A stretch of 64,000 nt of DNA from assembly GCF_007997385.1 (NCBI RefSeq), contig NZ_VOSC01000005.1:186001-250000 (forward strand), written 5' to 3'. Both the position numbers and the translations under genes were made by a program. Every line of letters begins with the position of its first letter. The stretch's first letter is position 1. This DNA comes from Seonamhaeicola algicola. Lineage in GTDB: Bacteria; Bacteroidota; Bacteroidia; Flavobacteriales; Flavobacteriaceae. The notes under the pieces were generated by a model, which was not told the origin of the DNA, did not search any database, and was given only the letters and a program-made list of their open reading frames with translations. Shown in pieces: positions 9,819 to 19,572 of this stretch.

Positions 9819-12536
9819 TTATAATTGTTGGTCTGGTTGTCTGCGTTTTTCGTATTTAAGATCTTTTAAAATACTAGATTTTATTCCAATAAAGAAATTC
9901 CAAGAGGTTCTATCGCTAAACGGAATCCAACTGAAATTCATATTCCAACTTTCTAAATCTCTTTGAAATCTAAATTGCGTGTATGTAAATCCTTGGTTTT
10001 TAATATCGTAACCAGATGAAGCGCCTATAGACCATTTGCTTGTTAACTCAATATCACCTGAAAACATAAGTGAGTGCGATGAAATTTCATTTTGCCTTCG
10101 GGAATTTGCATAATTTACAGCGTAGGCTAAACGCACATTCCAGGGTATTTTATGATTAAAGAATTTTGATGGTTCTTCATTGTCATCTTTATTACCCTTT
10201 TTACTGTCTTTATTATTTTGGTATTCGTTTATTTGTTCGTTTGAAAAATCCATGTTTTTGGGTAAAAAATCTTCTGGATTATCACTGGCGACATTGTTAC
10301 TTTTGTCTTTTCCTTTGTTTTTATTTGATAAAGACCAACTAGCTGTTAAATTGGCGCTTGTAAGCCTAAATAAACTGCCGCCATTATCAATGTTAAAAGT
10401 ATTAATACGTGTGTTATTGTTATCTAGCGCGTAAGGGTCTAGTGTAGCACCAAAGTTAATACTCATTTGGTTTTGAAAAAGCTGTGTACTACCACTAACA
10501 CGCACCGGACTCCATTGTAATGAGTCTGCAGCAAAATTATAGGCCGATGAAAAGTTTAAACTATTTAATAGTTTGATTTTTTTAGGTTCGGTGGCTGTAC
10601 TGTCACGGTCTTTAACTTTAGCTTCAAAGTTATTAGCTAAAGAAATACCCATTGAGCTTGAAAAGTTTTTATTTGGCGCTCCAAAAATAGCATCTTCAAA
10701 CCTTGAAAATTCAACATCTCTGGTGGTTAAACCATCGGCAGTAATAACTTCTTCTTCGTATGTGTTGTAATATTTATCAAAAGCCGGATTAATGTTATAA
10801 CTAATTGATGGACGCATAACATGCCTTATGGCTTTAAGTTTAGTGTCTTTACCTTCTTTTTCAAAATTAAACATACCGTAAACAGTAGTACCAATACTGG
10901 TGCTAAAATTGTATGTTCTGTAAGCATCAAACCCATTTATGGTTTCAACTTCTTCTTCACCTAAAACAGTGTTAAAACGTTTATCAATGGTTTTAAACGT
11001 CCAAACCTCATTATAATTTGCACCTGCACTTACACTAAAATGTTTAAATACTTTAAAGTTTGTACTAATAGGAATGGTATGCTGAAAACCAGCACGTGCA
11101 TCATCAAACATTTCTTTTTTAAAGAAAAGCGAATCTACAGTAGCTATTCTGTTTTCACCTCGCACGTTGTACTGAAGGTTTATATTTTGAATGATACCTT
11201 TTTTAGAGCCAGATTTTGAAGCAAACGGATACATTCTACCAACGCTACCTTGAAATGTTGGCAGTGTCATGTTTATAGTTTGTGTGTTGGTATTTTGGCT
11301 GTGTGTAGCTGTTAAACTATAATTAACTTGTGGTTCGCCTTCAAATGTTTTAGAATATGAAACCGAAGATGATAATGTGTTTGTTAAATAGTTACTACCA
11401 GCATTTATTTGGTTTATAGAGTTTCTGTAATACGTGCTACTACCTAAATTTACCGATGCAGAAAAGCGTGAACTTGGGTTGGCTTTAGAGTCTTGACTAT
11501 GAGACCAACGTAGGTTGTATATGGTGTTACGGGCATAGTCTGGAAAACCACGCTCACTGGTAATTAGGTTTTCATACCTAAAGGCTAAATTACCTCTAAA
11601 CCTGTAACGTTTGGCATAGGTGTTTTCTAAACGTAAACCAAAACTTCCGTTGGTATAATAATCGCCTAAAACAGCTAAATCCATATAATCACTTATAGCA
11701 AAATAGTAACCACCGTTTTGTAAAAAATATCCTCTATCGTTTTGTTCGCCAAAAGTTGGTATTATAATACCAGATGTGTGTTTTTCGCTTTGCGGAAAAA
11801 AGCTAAAAGGTAACCAAACTGGTGTGGGCACATCATAAATATAAATACCTGCAGGCCCTGTAACTATTTTTTTTCCTGGTACTATTTTGGCTTTTAAAAG
11901 CCTTATATAATAATCGGGGTCTTCAAGGTTTTCGGCAGTTGTATATTTGGCATTTTTAATAAAATAAACCGAGTCGTTTTCCTTTTTAGTAACTCTAGCA
12001 ATAACGTTGCCTTCGCCTTGTTCTGTAACAGAATTATAAATTAAAGCTTTTTGAGATTTTGTATTGAAAACAATAGAATCTGGTTCAACTACATTGCTAC
12101 CTTGTGTAAACACTGGTTTTTGTGTGTAACCTTCAATAGTATCGGTAATGCCGCGTGCGTAAACTGTATTTGTACCATAATCTATAGTGATACTTCCGGC
12201 GGTAATATTCATATCGCCATAATCAATTTTAGCATTGTTGTAAAGGTATAATTGCTGTTTTTTATTGTTGAATTTGGTGTAATCTGTAGCACTATACTTT
12301 ACAATATGTTCTAGTAACTCTTTGGGTTTAACACTATCTGTAACGGTAGTATCAGCAGCTTTTTCGGCATTTAAAGTTTCGGGTTCAGCGGGTTTATTAA
12401 GATTAACCACTGTAGAATCTTTAACTGTTGCGCCAATAGATTTACCTTTTTGGGGAATGTCTTGGCTGTAGCTTAACGTGTTAATAAACACTGTAAAACT
12501 TAGCGCAAAAAGTATTTTAAAGTTGTTTGTATGCAA
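9819..12536 (-). CDS. LptD-like outer-membrane LPS assembly protein
   Basis: A 905-residue protein with a signal peptide (residues 1-24, ending SYSQ). An N-terminal OstA/LptA-like jelly-roll region (about residues 80-210, with many short strands such as YGDMNITAGSITIDYG) is followed by a long C-terminal beta-barrel rich in alternating aromatic strands. A low-complexity Lys/Asp/Asn-rich segment sits near residues 735-790. This is the Bacteroidetes form of LptD, which inserts lipopolysaccharide into the outer leaflet; family membership rests on overall layout, because the paired cysteines of proteobacterial LptD are not evident. It is followed at once by ridA. The divergent amidase gene starts 152 bp upstream. 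Confidence 0.82.
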   Translation of the reverse strand: MHTNNFKILFALSFTVFINTLSYSQDIPQKGKSIGATVKDSTVVNLNKPAEPETLNAEKAADTTVTDSVKPKELLEHIVKYSATDYTKFNNKKQQLYLYNNAKIDYGDMNITAGSITIDYGTNTVYARGITDTIEGYTQKPVFTQGSNVVEPDSIVFNTKSQKALIYNSVTEQGEGNVIARVTKKENDSVYFIKNAKYTTAENLEDPDYYIRLLKAKIVPGKKIVTGPAGIYIYDVPTPVWLPFSFFPQSEKHTSGIIIPTFGEQNDRGYFLQNGGYYFAISDYMDLAVLGDYYTNGSFGLRLENTYAKRYRFRGNLAFRYENLITSERGFPDYARNTIYNLRWSHSQDSKANPSSRFSASVNLGSSTYYRNSINQINAGSNYLTNTLSSSVSYSKTFEGEPQVNYSLTATHSQNTNTQTINMTLPTFQGSVGRMYPFASKSGSKKGIIQNINLQYNVRGENRIATVDSLFFKKEMFDDARAGFQHTIPISTNFKVFKHFSVSAGANYNEVWTFKTIDKRFNTVLGEEEVETINGFDAYRTYNFSTSIGTTVYGMFNFEKEGKDTKLKAIRHVMRPSISYNINPAFDKYYNTYEEEVITADGLTTRDVEFSRFEDAIFGAPNKNFSSSMGISLANNFEAKVKDRDSTATEPKKIKLLNSLNFSSAYNFAADSLQWSPVRVSGSTQLFQNQMSINFGATLDPYALDNNNTRINTFNIDNGGSLFRLTSANLTASWSLSNKNKGKDKSNNVASDNPEDFLPKNMDFSNEQINEYQNNKDSKKGNKDDNEEPSKFFNHKIPWNVRLAYAVNYANSRRQNEISSHSLMFSGDIELTSKWSIGASSGYDIKNQGFTYTQFRFQRDLESWNMNFSWIPFSDRTSWNFFIGIKSSILKDLKYEKRRQPDQQL

Positions 12537-12688
12537 CGCTTTTAATGTATTTTTGTAAAAGTATGGCTCGGTTTTTGAAATGCCAAAATTACATATATTT
12601 TTTGTGTGATTGATTTAAAATTTAAAATAAAAATATTCACAATAAAAAACCAGAGCAATAATTCAATTTTTTAGTTGTTTAAACATTT

Positions 12689-13813
12689 ATGCAAACGTAC
12701 AGAATATCCTTTTTCGTATTTATAATTTCACTATTAACATTTTCTTTAAACAATGTACAGGCGCAAGCTGCTTCAAATTCATTTGTAATAATGATTGATC
12801 CTGGGCATGGTGGTAAAGATTCTGGTACGCCAGGTACAGGACGCTACAAAGCCACTGAGAAAGATATAGCTTTAGATGTGTCATTAGATTTGGGTAAAAT
12901 GATTGAAAAAAATCTAGATAACGTTAAAGTGCTTTACACCAGAAGTAAAGATGTTTACCCAACCTTAAACGGAAGAACGGTGTTGGCTAACAAAAAGGAT
13001 GTAGATTTATTTATTTCTATTCACTGTAATGCACAACCCGGAAAAAAAGGTACAGCATATGGCTCTGAAACGTATGTTTTAGGTTTAACTAAAAACAAAC
13101 AAAATTTAGAAGTAGCGCAACGAGAAAACAGTGTAATTGCTTTAGAAGATGATACTGAGGTTTATAAAGATTTTAATCCTAATTCACCTGAATCTGTTTT
13201 AGGACTAATGATTGCCCAAGAAGAATATTTAGACCGCAGTATAAAATTAGCAAGATATATTGAAGATGAGTTTCAAGTAACCGCAAAACGCCGAAGTAGA
13301 GGTGTAAAACAAAATATATTTTATGTTTTAGCTTACACATACATGCCTAGTGTTTTAGTAGAACTTGGTTTTTTAACACATAAAAAAGAAGAAGATTTTT
13401 TAAATTCTAAAAAGGGAAAAGCGTTAATGACAAAATCATTATACAACGCTGTTGAAAACTATATTAAATACTTCAATTTAAATAAAAAAAGTGTTTCAGT
13501 AAGTACAAGTACACCACATGCTGAAACCACAGAAACTGTAGTTGACACTTCTATTGAATATAAAATTCAAATAGCAGCAAGCTCAAAAGCATTAGAAACT
13601 AAACCATACAACTTTAAGGGGTTAAGTAGTATTTCGCGCGTTAAAGAAGGTAATTTATACAAATATTTTTACGGTAGCACGCACAACTACAATAGCACAA
13701 AAAAATTAGAAGAAGAAGCTAAAAGTAAAGGTTACAAATCTAGTTTTGTTGTAGCTTTTAAAAACGGTAAAAAAATTACTTTAGCCGAAGCCTTAAAAAC
13801 AACAGCCAATTAA
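12689..13813 (+). CDS. N-acetylmuramoyl-L-alanine amidase (Amidase_3) with C-terminal SPOR-like domain
   Basis: A 374-residue secreted zinc amidase that cleaves the bond between MurNAc and the stem peptide during cell separation and wall turnover. The signal peptide ends near residue 26 (NNVQAQA). The zinc ligands are His40 in IDPGHGGKDSG, the Glu in KATEKDIAL and the His of FISIHCNA. The catalytic Glu is in SVLVELGFLTH. After a Ser/Thr linker (about residues 267-285) comes a C-terminal module of about 80 residues (from YKIQIAASS onward) that looks like a SPOR-type peptidoglycan-binding domain. It leads a co-oriented run with the MlaD gene, but a 126-bp gap allows a separate promoter for mlaD. 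Confidence 0.92.
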   Translation: MQTYRISFFVFIISLLTFSLNNVQAQAASNSFVIMIDPGHGGKDSGTPGTGRYKATEKDIALDVSLDLGKMIEKNLDNVKVLYTRSKDVYPTLNGRTVLANKKDVDLFISIHCNAQPGKKGTAYGSETYVLGLTKNKQNLEVAQRENSVIALEDDTEVYKDFNPNSPESVLGLMIAQEEYLDRSIKLARYIEDEFQVTAKRRSRGVKQNIFYVLAYTYMPSVLVELGFLTHKKEEDFLNSKKGKALMTKSLYNAVENYIKYFNLNKKSVSVSTSTPHAETTETVVDTSIEYKIQIAASSKALETKPYNFKGLSSISRVKEGNLYKYFYGSTHNYNSTKKLEEEAKSKGYKSSFVVAFKNGKKITLAEALKTTAN

Positions 13814-13939
13814 AAATTATTCTATTCAAAATTATTCTAAATTTGCTATAAAAGCTAAATTGTGTTTAATTGCAACATAGTTTGCTTTATATTTATGGCT
13901 AAAACAACTGCCCAAAATCAATAAAACTAAACCAACCCA

Positions 13940-14875
13940 ATGAAAATATCTAGAGAAGTAAAAACAGCTTTATTAGTAATATCAGGCATTGTACTGTTAA
14001 TATTTGGTTTTAATTATTTAAAAGGTCAAAATTTATTAGATAATTCAAGAACGTTTTACACACAATATGACAATGTTGAAGGTTTAACACCTTCAATGCC
14101 GGTTACTATTAACGGTTTAATAGTTGGTAAGGTAACAGATATAAGTTTTAAAGGTGATGGGTCTGCAAAATTAAGAGTAACACTTTTGGTTGATAGTGAT
14201 TATCAATTTTCAAAAAATAGTAAGGCAGAGTTGTATGAGGCTGGTTTAATTGGCGGAAAAGCTGTAGCCATAGTGCCCGCTTTTGATAATGCTGAAAACG
14301 CTAAAAATGGTGATAATTTACAAGGCACCATAAAAGCCGGTTTAAGTGAGCTAGTAAACCAAAAACTAACACCATTACAAGAAAGTTTAGGCGGTACACT
14401 AGTACGAGCCGAAGAACTTTTAAAAAATATAAATGATGTGTTTGATGCCCAAACAAAAGCTAATTTAAAAAGCAGTTTAGCTAATTTAAATGCGGTGCTT
14501 GCTAATTTTAAGCAAACATCTAGTACGCTTGATAATATTGTTACGGCAAATAAAACCAAGTTAAACAATACACTTAGTAATGTAGATAATATTTCGGCAA
14601 ACTTTTCAAAAATGTCCGATTCCTTAGCAAATGCCAATATTGGTGCAACCGTTGCAAATTTAGAAGCTACTTTAAAAAACTTCAACAATATTTTAGCAAG
14701 TGTTGAAAGTGGTAAAGGCTCAATGGGCAAGCTCTTAAAAGAAGATGGTTTGTACAACAATTTAGAAGGCGCCACAGGCGAGTTAGAAGAACTTTTAAGA
14801 GATATTAAATTACATCCAAAACGTTATTTTAGAATTCTTTCTAAAAAAGAAATTCCATATTCTAAAGAAAATTAA
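13940..14875 (+). CDS. MlaD/MCE-domain phospholipid transport protein
   Basis: A 311-residue protein with one N-terminal membrane anchor (residues 9-25) and a periplasmic MCE domain at about residues 35-115 (YTQYDNVEGLTPSMPVTING, then VGKVTDI). Predicted helices and coiled coil follow (residues 135-280) with repeated Asn/Leu-rich heptads. MCE proteins form hexameric rings that carry phospholipids between the two membranes together with an MlaE permease and an MlaF ATPase. Neither partner is in this window, which is common in Bacteroidetes where they lie elsewhere. The next gene starts 4 bases after its stop, so it is tightly coupled to the Fe-S protein. Confidence 0.88.
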   Translation: MKISREVKTALLVISGIVLLIFGFNYLKGQNLLDNSRTFYTQYDNVEGLTPSMPVTINGLIVGKVTDISFKGDGSAKLRVTLLVDSDYQFSKNSKAELYEAGLIGGKAVAIVPAFDNAENAKNGDNLQGTIKAGLSELVNQKLTPLQESLGGTLVRAEELLKNINDVFDAQTKANLKSSLANLNAVLANFKQTSSTLDNIVTANKTKLNNTLSNVDNISANFSKMSDSLANANIGATVANLEATLKNFNNILASVESGKGSMGKLLKEDGLYNNLEGATGELEELLRDIKLHPKRYFRILSKKEIPYSKEN

Positions 14876-14879
14876 TAGT

Positions 14880-16187
14880 ATGCAATACCTACCAAATATC
14901 ATTTTTGCTATCCTGCTAACTGTAGCTATAGGATATTTTGCAAAAAACGTAAAAAAGCTAATAAGAAATATAAAGCTTGGTCAAGATGTTGACGTTTCAA
15001 ATAATAAAAAGGAACGCTTCAAAAACATGGCAATGATTGCCTTAGGGCAAAGTAAAATGGTAAAACGCCCCATTGCTGGTATTTTACACATTATAGTATA
15101 TGTTGGCTTTATAATTATAAATATTGAAGTTTTAGAAATTATAATTGATGGGCTTTTTGGCACACATAGAGCTTTTTCGGGCATTGGCCCTATTTATGGC
15201 GTATTAATTGGCATTTTTGAAATTTTAGCGTTTTTAGTATTTGTAGCTGTAGTTATTTTTTGGATAAGACGAAACGTAATGAAACTTAGCCGTTTTTGGA
15301 AAAGTGAAATGACCACATGGCCAAAAAATGACGGTAACTTTATTCTTTATTTTGAAATGGTGTTAATGACGCTGTTTTTAGTTATGAATGCTACTGATGT
15401 TTCATTTCAAAACATGAATAATGGTAATGTAATTAGCCAATTTATTGCACCATTATTTAGTGGTATGCCAGAAAGCACGTTACATATTATAGAAAGAGCT
15501 GCTTGGTGGTTACATATAGCAGGTATTTTAATATTTTTAAACTATTTATATTTTTCAAAACACCTTCATATAATATTAGCATTTCCAAACACATATTACG
15601 GTAGTTTAAAACCTAAAGGTGCGTTTAATAATTTAGAGTCTGTTACCAAAGAGGTTAAAATGATGATGGACCCTAACGCAGACCCTTTTGCTGCCCCACC
15701 AGAAGGTGCTGAAGCAGCAATGCCCGCAAAATTTGGTGCAAGTGATGTACAAGATTTAAACTGGGTACAGCTTTTAAGTGCTTACACATGTACAGAGTGT
15801 GGTAGGTGTACATCGGCTTGTCCTGCAAACTTAACAGGTAAAAAACTGTCGCCAAGAAAAATTATGATGGACACCAGAGACCGTCTTGAAGAGGTTGGTA
15901 AAAACATTGATGCCAATAATGGCGAATTTAAAGATGATGGTAAACAGCTTTTAGGTGATTATATTACAAATGAAGAACTTTGGGCATGTACCACTTGTAA
16001 TGCCTGTGTAGAAGAATGTCCAGTAAGCATCAATCCGTTGTCTATTATTCTAGAAATGCGTCGTTATTTAGTAATGGAACAAAGTGCAGCACCCGTTGAA
16101 TTAAATAATATGATGACTAATATTGAAAACAATGGTGCACCATGGCCATATAACCAAATGGACAGATTAAATTGGAAAGACGAATAA
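14880..16187 (+). CDS. Membrane-bound Fe-S oxidoreductase subunit (HdrD/GlpC-like ferredoxin module)
   Basis: A 435-residue protein with an N-terminal membrane region of about five helices (residues 4-22, 62-85, 98-125, 155-172, 205-225) and a soluble C terminus with two 4Fe-4S sites. The first is CTECGRCTSACP (about residue 303) and the second CTTCNACVEECP (about residue 370). This is the electron-transfer half of a split heterodisulfide-reductase/glycerol-3-phosphate-dehydrogenase-type complex. Its CCG-domain partner is two genes downstream. The membrane part could exchange electrons with menaquinone, but no haem ligands are proven. The electron donor is unknown. Confidence 0.85.
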   Translation: MQYLPNIIFAILLTVAIGYFAKNVKKLIRNIKLGQDVDVSNNKKERFKNMAMIALGQSKMVKRPIAGILHIIVYVGFIIINIEVLEIIIDGLFGTHRAFSGIGPIYGVLIGIFEILAFLVFVAVVIFWIRRNVMKLSRFWKSEMTTWPKNDGNFILYFEMVLMTLFLVMNATDVSFQNMNNGNVISQFIAPLFSGMPESTLHIIERAAWWLHIAGILIFLNYLYFSKHLHIILAFPNTYYGSLKPKGAFNNLESVTKEVKMMMDPNADPFAAPPEGAEAAMPAKFGASDVQDLNWVQLLSAYTCTECGRCTSACPANLTGKKLSPRKIMMDTRDRLEEVGKNIDANNGEFKDDGKQLLGDYITNEELWACTTCNACVEECPVSINPLSIILEMRRYLVMEQSAAPVELNNMMTNIENNGAPWPYNQMDRLNWKDE

Positions 16188-16206
16188 TTAACTAACCCCA
16201 AAATAC

Positions 16207-16836
16207 ATGAAAACCTTTTTTAAAGCACTAGCATTTTTAATAGCATTTTTGCCATTATCAATACACGCACAACAAGCTGAAGTTAAAGCAATGGTAGATA
16301 AAATGTTTGCCGATGTTTTAAATAAAGATTTTGAATCTTTACTAAATATGACACATCCTAAAGTGTTTGATTTAGTACCAAAAGAACAAATGCTACCCAT
16401 TATAAAAAGTACGTTTGAAGGTAATGATGAGTTTTCAGTTGAATTACCAAAAGAAACGCCTTCTTATAAAATATCTGAAGTGTTTAAAGGCAAAAATAAT
16501 AATTTAGAATATGCGTTTGTAACCTATGATATGGCTATGAATATGACCTTTAAAAAGCAAGAGTTTGACGAAGAATCAAAAAAAATGATGATTCCAATAA
16601 TGAAAGCTCAAGGTATGGACGTAACGTTTACTTCAAGTAATAGTATGAACGTTTTAATGCGCGATAGATTAACCATTTTCTTAAAAGAAGATGCCACAAA
16701 AAACGAATGGGTTGTTGTTAATTATGACGCTAATTCACCGTTGTTTTATCAAGTATTATCGTCAGATTTACTTGAAGCAGCCAAAACTTATAAGCAAAAT
16801 TTAATGTTTGAAAGTAAAAAGAAAACAGAGAACTAA
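16207..16836 (+). CDS. Secreted protein of unknown function between the two Fe-S subunits
   Basis: A 209-residue protein with a signal peptide (residues 1-21, cleaved after HAQ). The mature protein looks like a compact alpha/beta fold of the kind used in small periplasmic proteins of the NTF2/DUF3887 style, starting with VKAMVDKMFADVLNKDFESL. No catalytic motif is seen and I do not recognise a named family. It starts 19 bases after the membrane Fe-S subunit and ends 15 bases before the CCG subunit, so it is in the operon. A periplasmic protein between two parts of one redox complex is unusual and could be an accessory subunit or an accidental insertion. Confidence 0.75.
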   Translation: MKTFFKALAFLIAFLPLSIHAQQAEVKAMVDKMFADVLNKDFESLLNMTHPKVFDLVPKEQMLPIIKSTFEGNDEFSVELPKETPSYKISEVFKGKNNNLEYAFVTYDMAMNMTFKKQEFDEESKKMMIPIMKAQGMDVTFTSSNSMNVLMRDRLTIFLKEDATKNEWVVVNYDANSPLFYQVLSSDLLEAAKTYKQNLMFESKKKTEN

Positions 16837-16851
16837 TTAAAACCATTGAGT

Positions 16852-17631
16852 ATGACAGTTAAAACAATGGCAGAATTTATGGCCGAAGGCAAACAACCAG
16901 AAATTTTATTTTGGGTTGGTTCTGCAGGAAGCTATGATGATAGAGCAAAAAAAATAACAAAAGCATTTGTAAAAATTCTTAATAAAGCAAATGTAGATTT
17001 TGCAGTATTAGGCACTGAAGAAAGTAACACAGGTGATGTTGCCAAACGTGCAGGAAACGAATTTTTATTTCAAATGCAAGCCTTAATGAATATTGAAGTA
17101 TTAAACGCTTATGAGGTAAAAAAAATTGTAACCTGCGATCCGCATTCATACAACTGTTTAAAAAATGAATACCCAAGTTTAGGCGGTAATTATAATGTAT
17201 TACATCATACTCAATTTATACAACAATTAATAAAAGAGGGCCGTTTAACACTTCAAGGTAATTTATACAAAGGCAAACGTATTACATTTCATGATCCGTG
17301 CTATTTAGGAAGAGCAAACAATGAGTTTGATGCACCAAGACAGGTACTAAAAAACACCAATGCCGAAATTATTGAAATGAAACGCCACAAACAAACCGCA
17401 TTATGTTGTGGTGCTGGTGGAGCTCAAATGTTTAAAGAACCAGAAAAAGGAGATAAAGACATTAATGTTTTAAGAACTGAAGATGCCCTTGAAACCAAAC
17501 CAAATATCATTGCAACGGGCTGCCCGTATTGTAATACAATGATGACCGATGGTGTAAAAGCAAAAGAAAAAGAAGCCGAAATAAGTGTTTTAGATATTGC
17601 TGAACTTATAGCAAATTCTGAAGAATTATAA
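16852..17631 (+). CDS. CCG-domain (HdrB/LldE-like) Fe-S oxidoreductase subunit
   Basis: A protein of about 259 residues, soluble and cytoplasmic. It has two cysteine-rich CCG-type regions, of which the second is canonical: DPCYLGR near residue 148, CCGAGGAQMF near 184 and GCPYCNTMM near 222. Such domains bind a non-cubane or 4Fe-4S cluster and act with the ferredoxin-type subunit encoded two genes upstream. The N-terminal half has lost most CCG cysteines. I chose the ATG at 16852 (MTVKTMAEF); an in-frame TTG lies two codons upstream. The substrate is not indicated by sequence. Confidence 0.85.
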   Translation: MTVKTMAEFMAEGKQPEILFWVGSAGSYDDRAKKITKAFVKILNKANVDFAVLGTEESNTGDVAKRAGNEFLFQMQALMNIEVLNAYEVKKIVTCDPHSYNCLKNEYPSLGGNYNVLHHTQFIQQLIKEGRLTLQGNLYKGKRITFHDPCYLGRANNEFDAPRQVLKNTNAEIIEMKRHKQTALCCGAGGAQMFKEPEKGDKDINVLRTEDALETKPNIIATGCPYCNTMMTDGVKAKEKEAEISVLDIAELIANSEEL

Positions 17632-17656
17632 CTTATGTAAATTCACAAATCATACA

Positions 17657-18142
17657 ATGTTAGTAGATTTTAATACATTACCAGAAGCTTCAAGAGTCTG
17701 GATATATCAAGCAAACCGTTCGTTTACTGAAGACGAAATTGCTGAAATTTCATCAAAACTAGATACATTTATTGAAAACTGGACCGCGCATGGTGCAGAT
17801 TTGCAAGCGGGCTATCAAATTAAATACAAACGATTTATAATACTGGGGTTAAATCAAAATTTAAATGCAGCTACAGGCTGTTCTATTGATGCTTCGGTAC
17901 ATTTTATTCAACAGTTAGAAAAAACATATAATGTTGATTTAATGGATAAAATGAATGTATCATACAAACAAGGTGCATTCATTGCCTATAAATCTTTAAC
18001 AGATTTCAAACAAATGGCTAAAGACAAAGCCGTATCTAAAAACACCATTGTTTTTAATAATCTCGTAGCAAATAAAGCAGAGTTTGAAGAAAACTGGGAA
18101 GTTCCAGCAAGCGAAAGCTGGCACAGTAGATTTATCAAATAA
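17657..18142 (+). CDS. Conserved Bacteroidetes protein of unknown function (often mislabelled ABC transporter ATPase)
   Basis: A 161-residue cytoplasmic protein starting MLVDFNTLPEASRVWIYQ. I recognise it as a widespread Bacteroidetes family frequently labelled 'ABC transporter ATPase', but it has no Walker A, signature or Walker B motif, so that label is unsupported. Conserved-looking features are the RVWIYQANRSFTEDE start, an ENWTAHGADLQAGYQIKY segment and ATGCSIDASVHF with a cysteine near residue 76. It follows the CCG Fe-S gene by 25 bases and probably shares its transcript. A role with the redox complex is possible but only by position. Confidence 0.75.
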   Translation: MLVDFNTLPEASRVWIYQANRSFTEDEIAEISSKLDTFIENWTAHGADLQAGYQIKYKRFIILGLNQNLNAATGCSIDASVHFIQQLEKTYNVDLMDKMNVSYKQGAFIAYKSLTDFKQMAKDKAVSKNTIVFNNLVANKAEFEENWEVPASESWHSRFIK

Positions 18143-18220
18143 TTAATTCTGCATAAAATCACTTTTATATTTCAAATAGAATATTCATTTTTACAACCGT
18201 AAAAGTGAAACAACTAAATT

Positions 18221-19444
18221 ATGGCTAAAGAAATTTTTTTACTAAATATTTCCGGACAAGATAAACCTGGTTTAACATCGGCATTAACGGCCGTATTAGC
18301 ACAATACAATGCAAAAGTGTTAGATATTGGGCAAGCAAACATACATGATACGCTTTCTTTAGGAATGATGTTTGAAGTGAAATCTAAAAAAAAATCGGCA
18401 GCCGTATTAAAAGATTTACTTTTTAAAGCCTATGAGTTAGGTATTAACTGTAAATTCACACCAATTTCACTTGAAGATTATGAAGATTGGGTAAACCAAC
18501 AAGGTAAAAACAGGTATATTGTTACTATTTTAGGTGAAAAACTAAAAGCAGAACAAATATCTAGAGTTACAGAAATAATTTCTGAAAAAAACCTAAATAT
18601 TGATGCTATTAAGCGCCTAACAGGGCGTTTATCATTAGTAAAAAAAGACGATTATCCACGCGCATCTATCCAATTATCAATTAGAGGAAGAATTGATAAC
18701 AAAGCTGAATTCACTGAAAAATTCATGCAAATATCACAAGAATTAGATGTTGATATTGCATTTCAAGAAGATAATATATTTAGAAGAAACAGACGCTTAG
18801 TGTGTTTTGATATGGATTCTACCTTAATCCAAACTGAAGTTATTGATGAATTAGCAGAATTAGCAGGTGTTGGTGAACAAGTTAAAGCCATTACTGAAGC
18901 AGCAATGCAAGGTGAAATTGATTTTAATGAAAGTTTCAAAAGACGCATGAAATTATTAGAGGGTTTAAGTGAAGATGTTTTACAAAATGTTGCTGTTAAC
19001 CTACCAATAACTAAAGGAGCCAGACGTTTAATTGATACACTTAAAAACTACGGGTTTAAAACTGCTATTTTATCTGGTGGTTTTACATATTTTGGCCATT
19101 ACTTACAAAAAGAATTGGGTATAGATTACGTGTATGCTAACCAATTAGAAATTAAAAATGGTGCTTTAACAGGTAATTATTTAGGTGAAATTGTAAACGG
19201 TGAAAAGAAAGCTGAATATTTAAAACTAATTGCCGAAAAAGAAGGTATTGATATTAGCCAAACTATAGCAGTAGGTGATGGGGCTAATGATTTGCCAATG
19301 CTTAACCTTGCTGGTTTAGGTATTGCGTTTCATGCAAAACCAAAAGTAAAAGATAATGCACAAAGCTCAATATCAAGTATAGGTTTAGATGGTGTGCTGT
19401 ATCTTTTAGGCTACCACGATAGGCATATCGATTTAATAGAGTAA
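18221..19444 (+). CDS. serB: Phosphoserine phosphatase with N-terminal ACT domains
   Basis: A 407-residue enzyme that removes phosphate from O-phosphoserine in the last step of serine synthesis. Two ACT-type regulatory domains occupy about residues 4-175 (start LLNISGQDKPGLTSALTAV). The HAD phosphatase core begins at the nucleophile motif VCFDMDSTL near residue 196, followed by SGGFTYFG and the metal-binding VGDGANDLPML. The length fits the long SerB form. It has its own 78-bp upstream gap and may have its own promoter. serA and serC are not in the window. Confidence 0.95.
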   Translation: MAKEIFLLNISGQDKPGLTSALTAVLAQYNAKVLDIGQANIHDTLSLGMMFEVKSKKKSAAVLKDLLFKAYELGINCKFTPISLEDYEDWVNQQGKNRYIVTILGEKLKAEQISRVTEIISEKNLNIDAIKRLTGRLSLVKKDDYPRASIQLSIRGRIDNKAEFTEKFMQISQELDVDIAFQEDNIFRRNRRLVCFDMDSTLIQTEVIDELAELAGVGEQVKAITEAAMQGEIDFNESFKRRMKLLEGLSEDVLQNVAVNLPITKGARRLIDTLKNYGFKTAILSGGFTYFGHYLQKELGIDYVYANQLEIKNGALTGNYLGEIVNGEKKAEYLKLIAEKEGIDISQTIAVGDGANDLPMLNLAGLGIAFHAKPKVKDNAQSSISSIGLDGVLYLLGYHDRHIDLIE

Positions 19445-19572
19445 CCCAAAACGTGGTTAATTTCTTATTTATAAAACTATCTTAAAGTCTTTTTATCTTG
19501 TTGCTAAAAGTAGTATTTTGGCATGATTATTAGTGTAAATAAAACAAAGCTAATAAGCCAAAACATACATGT

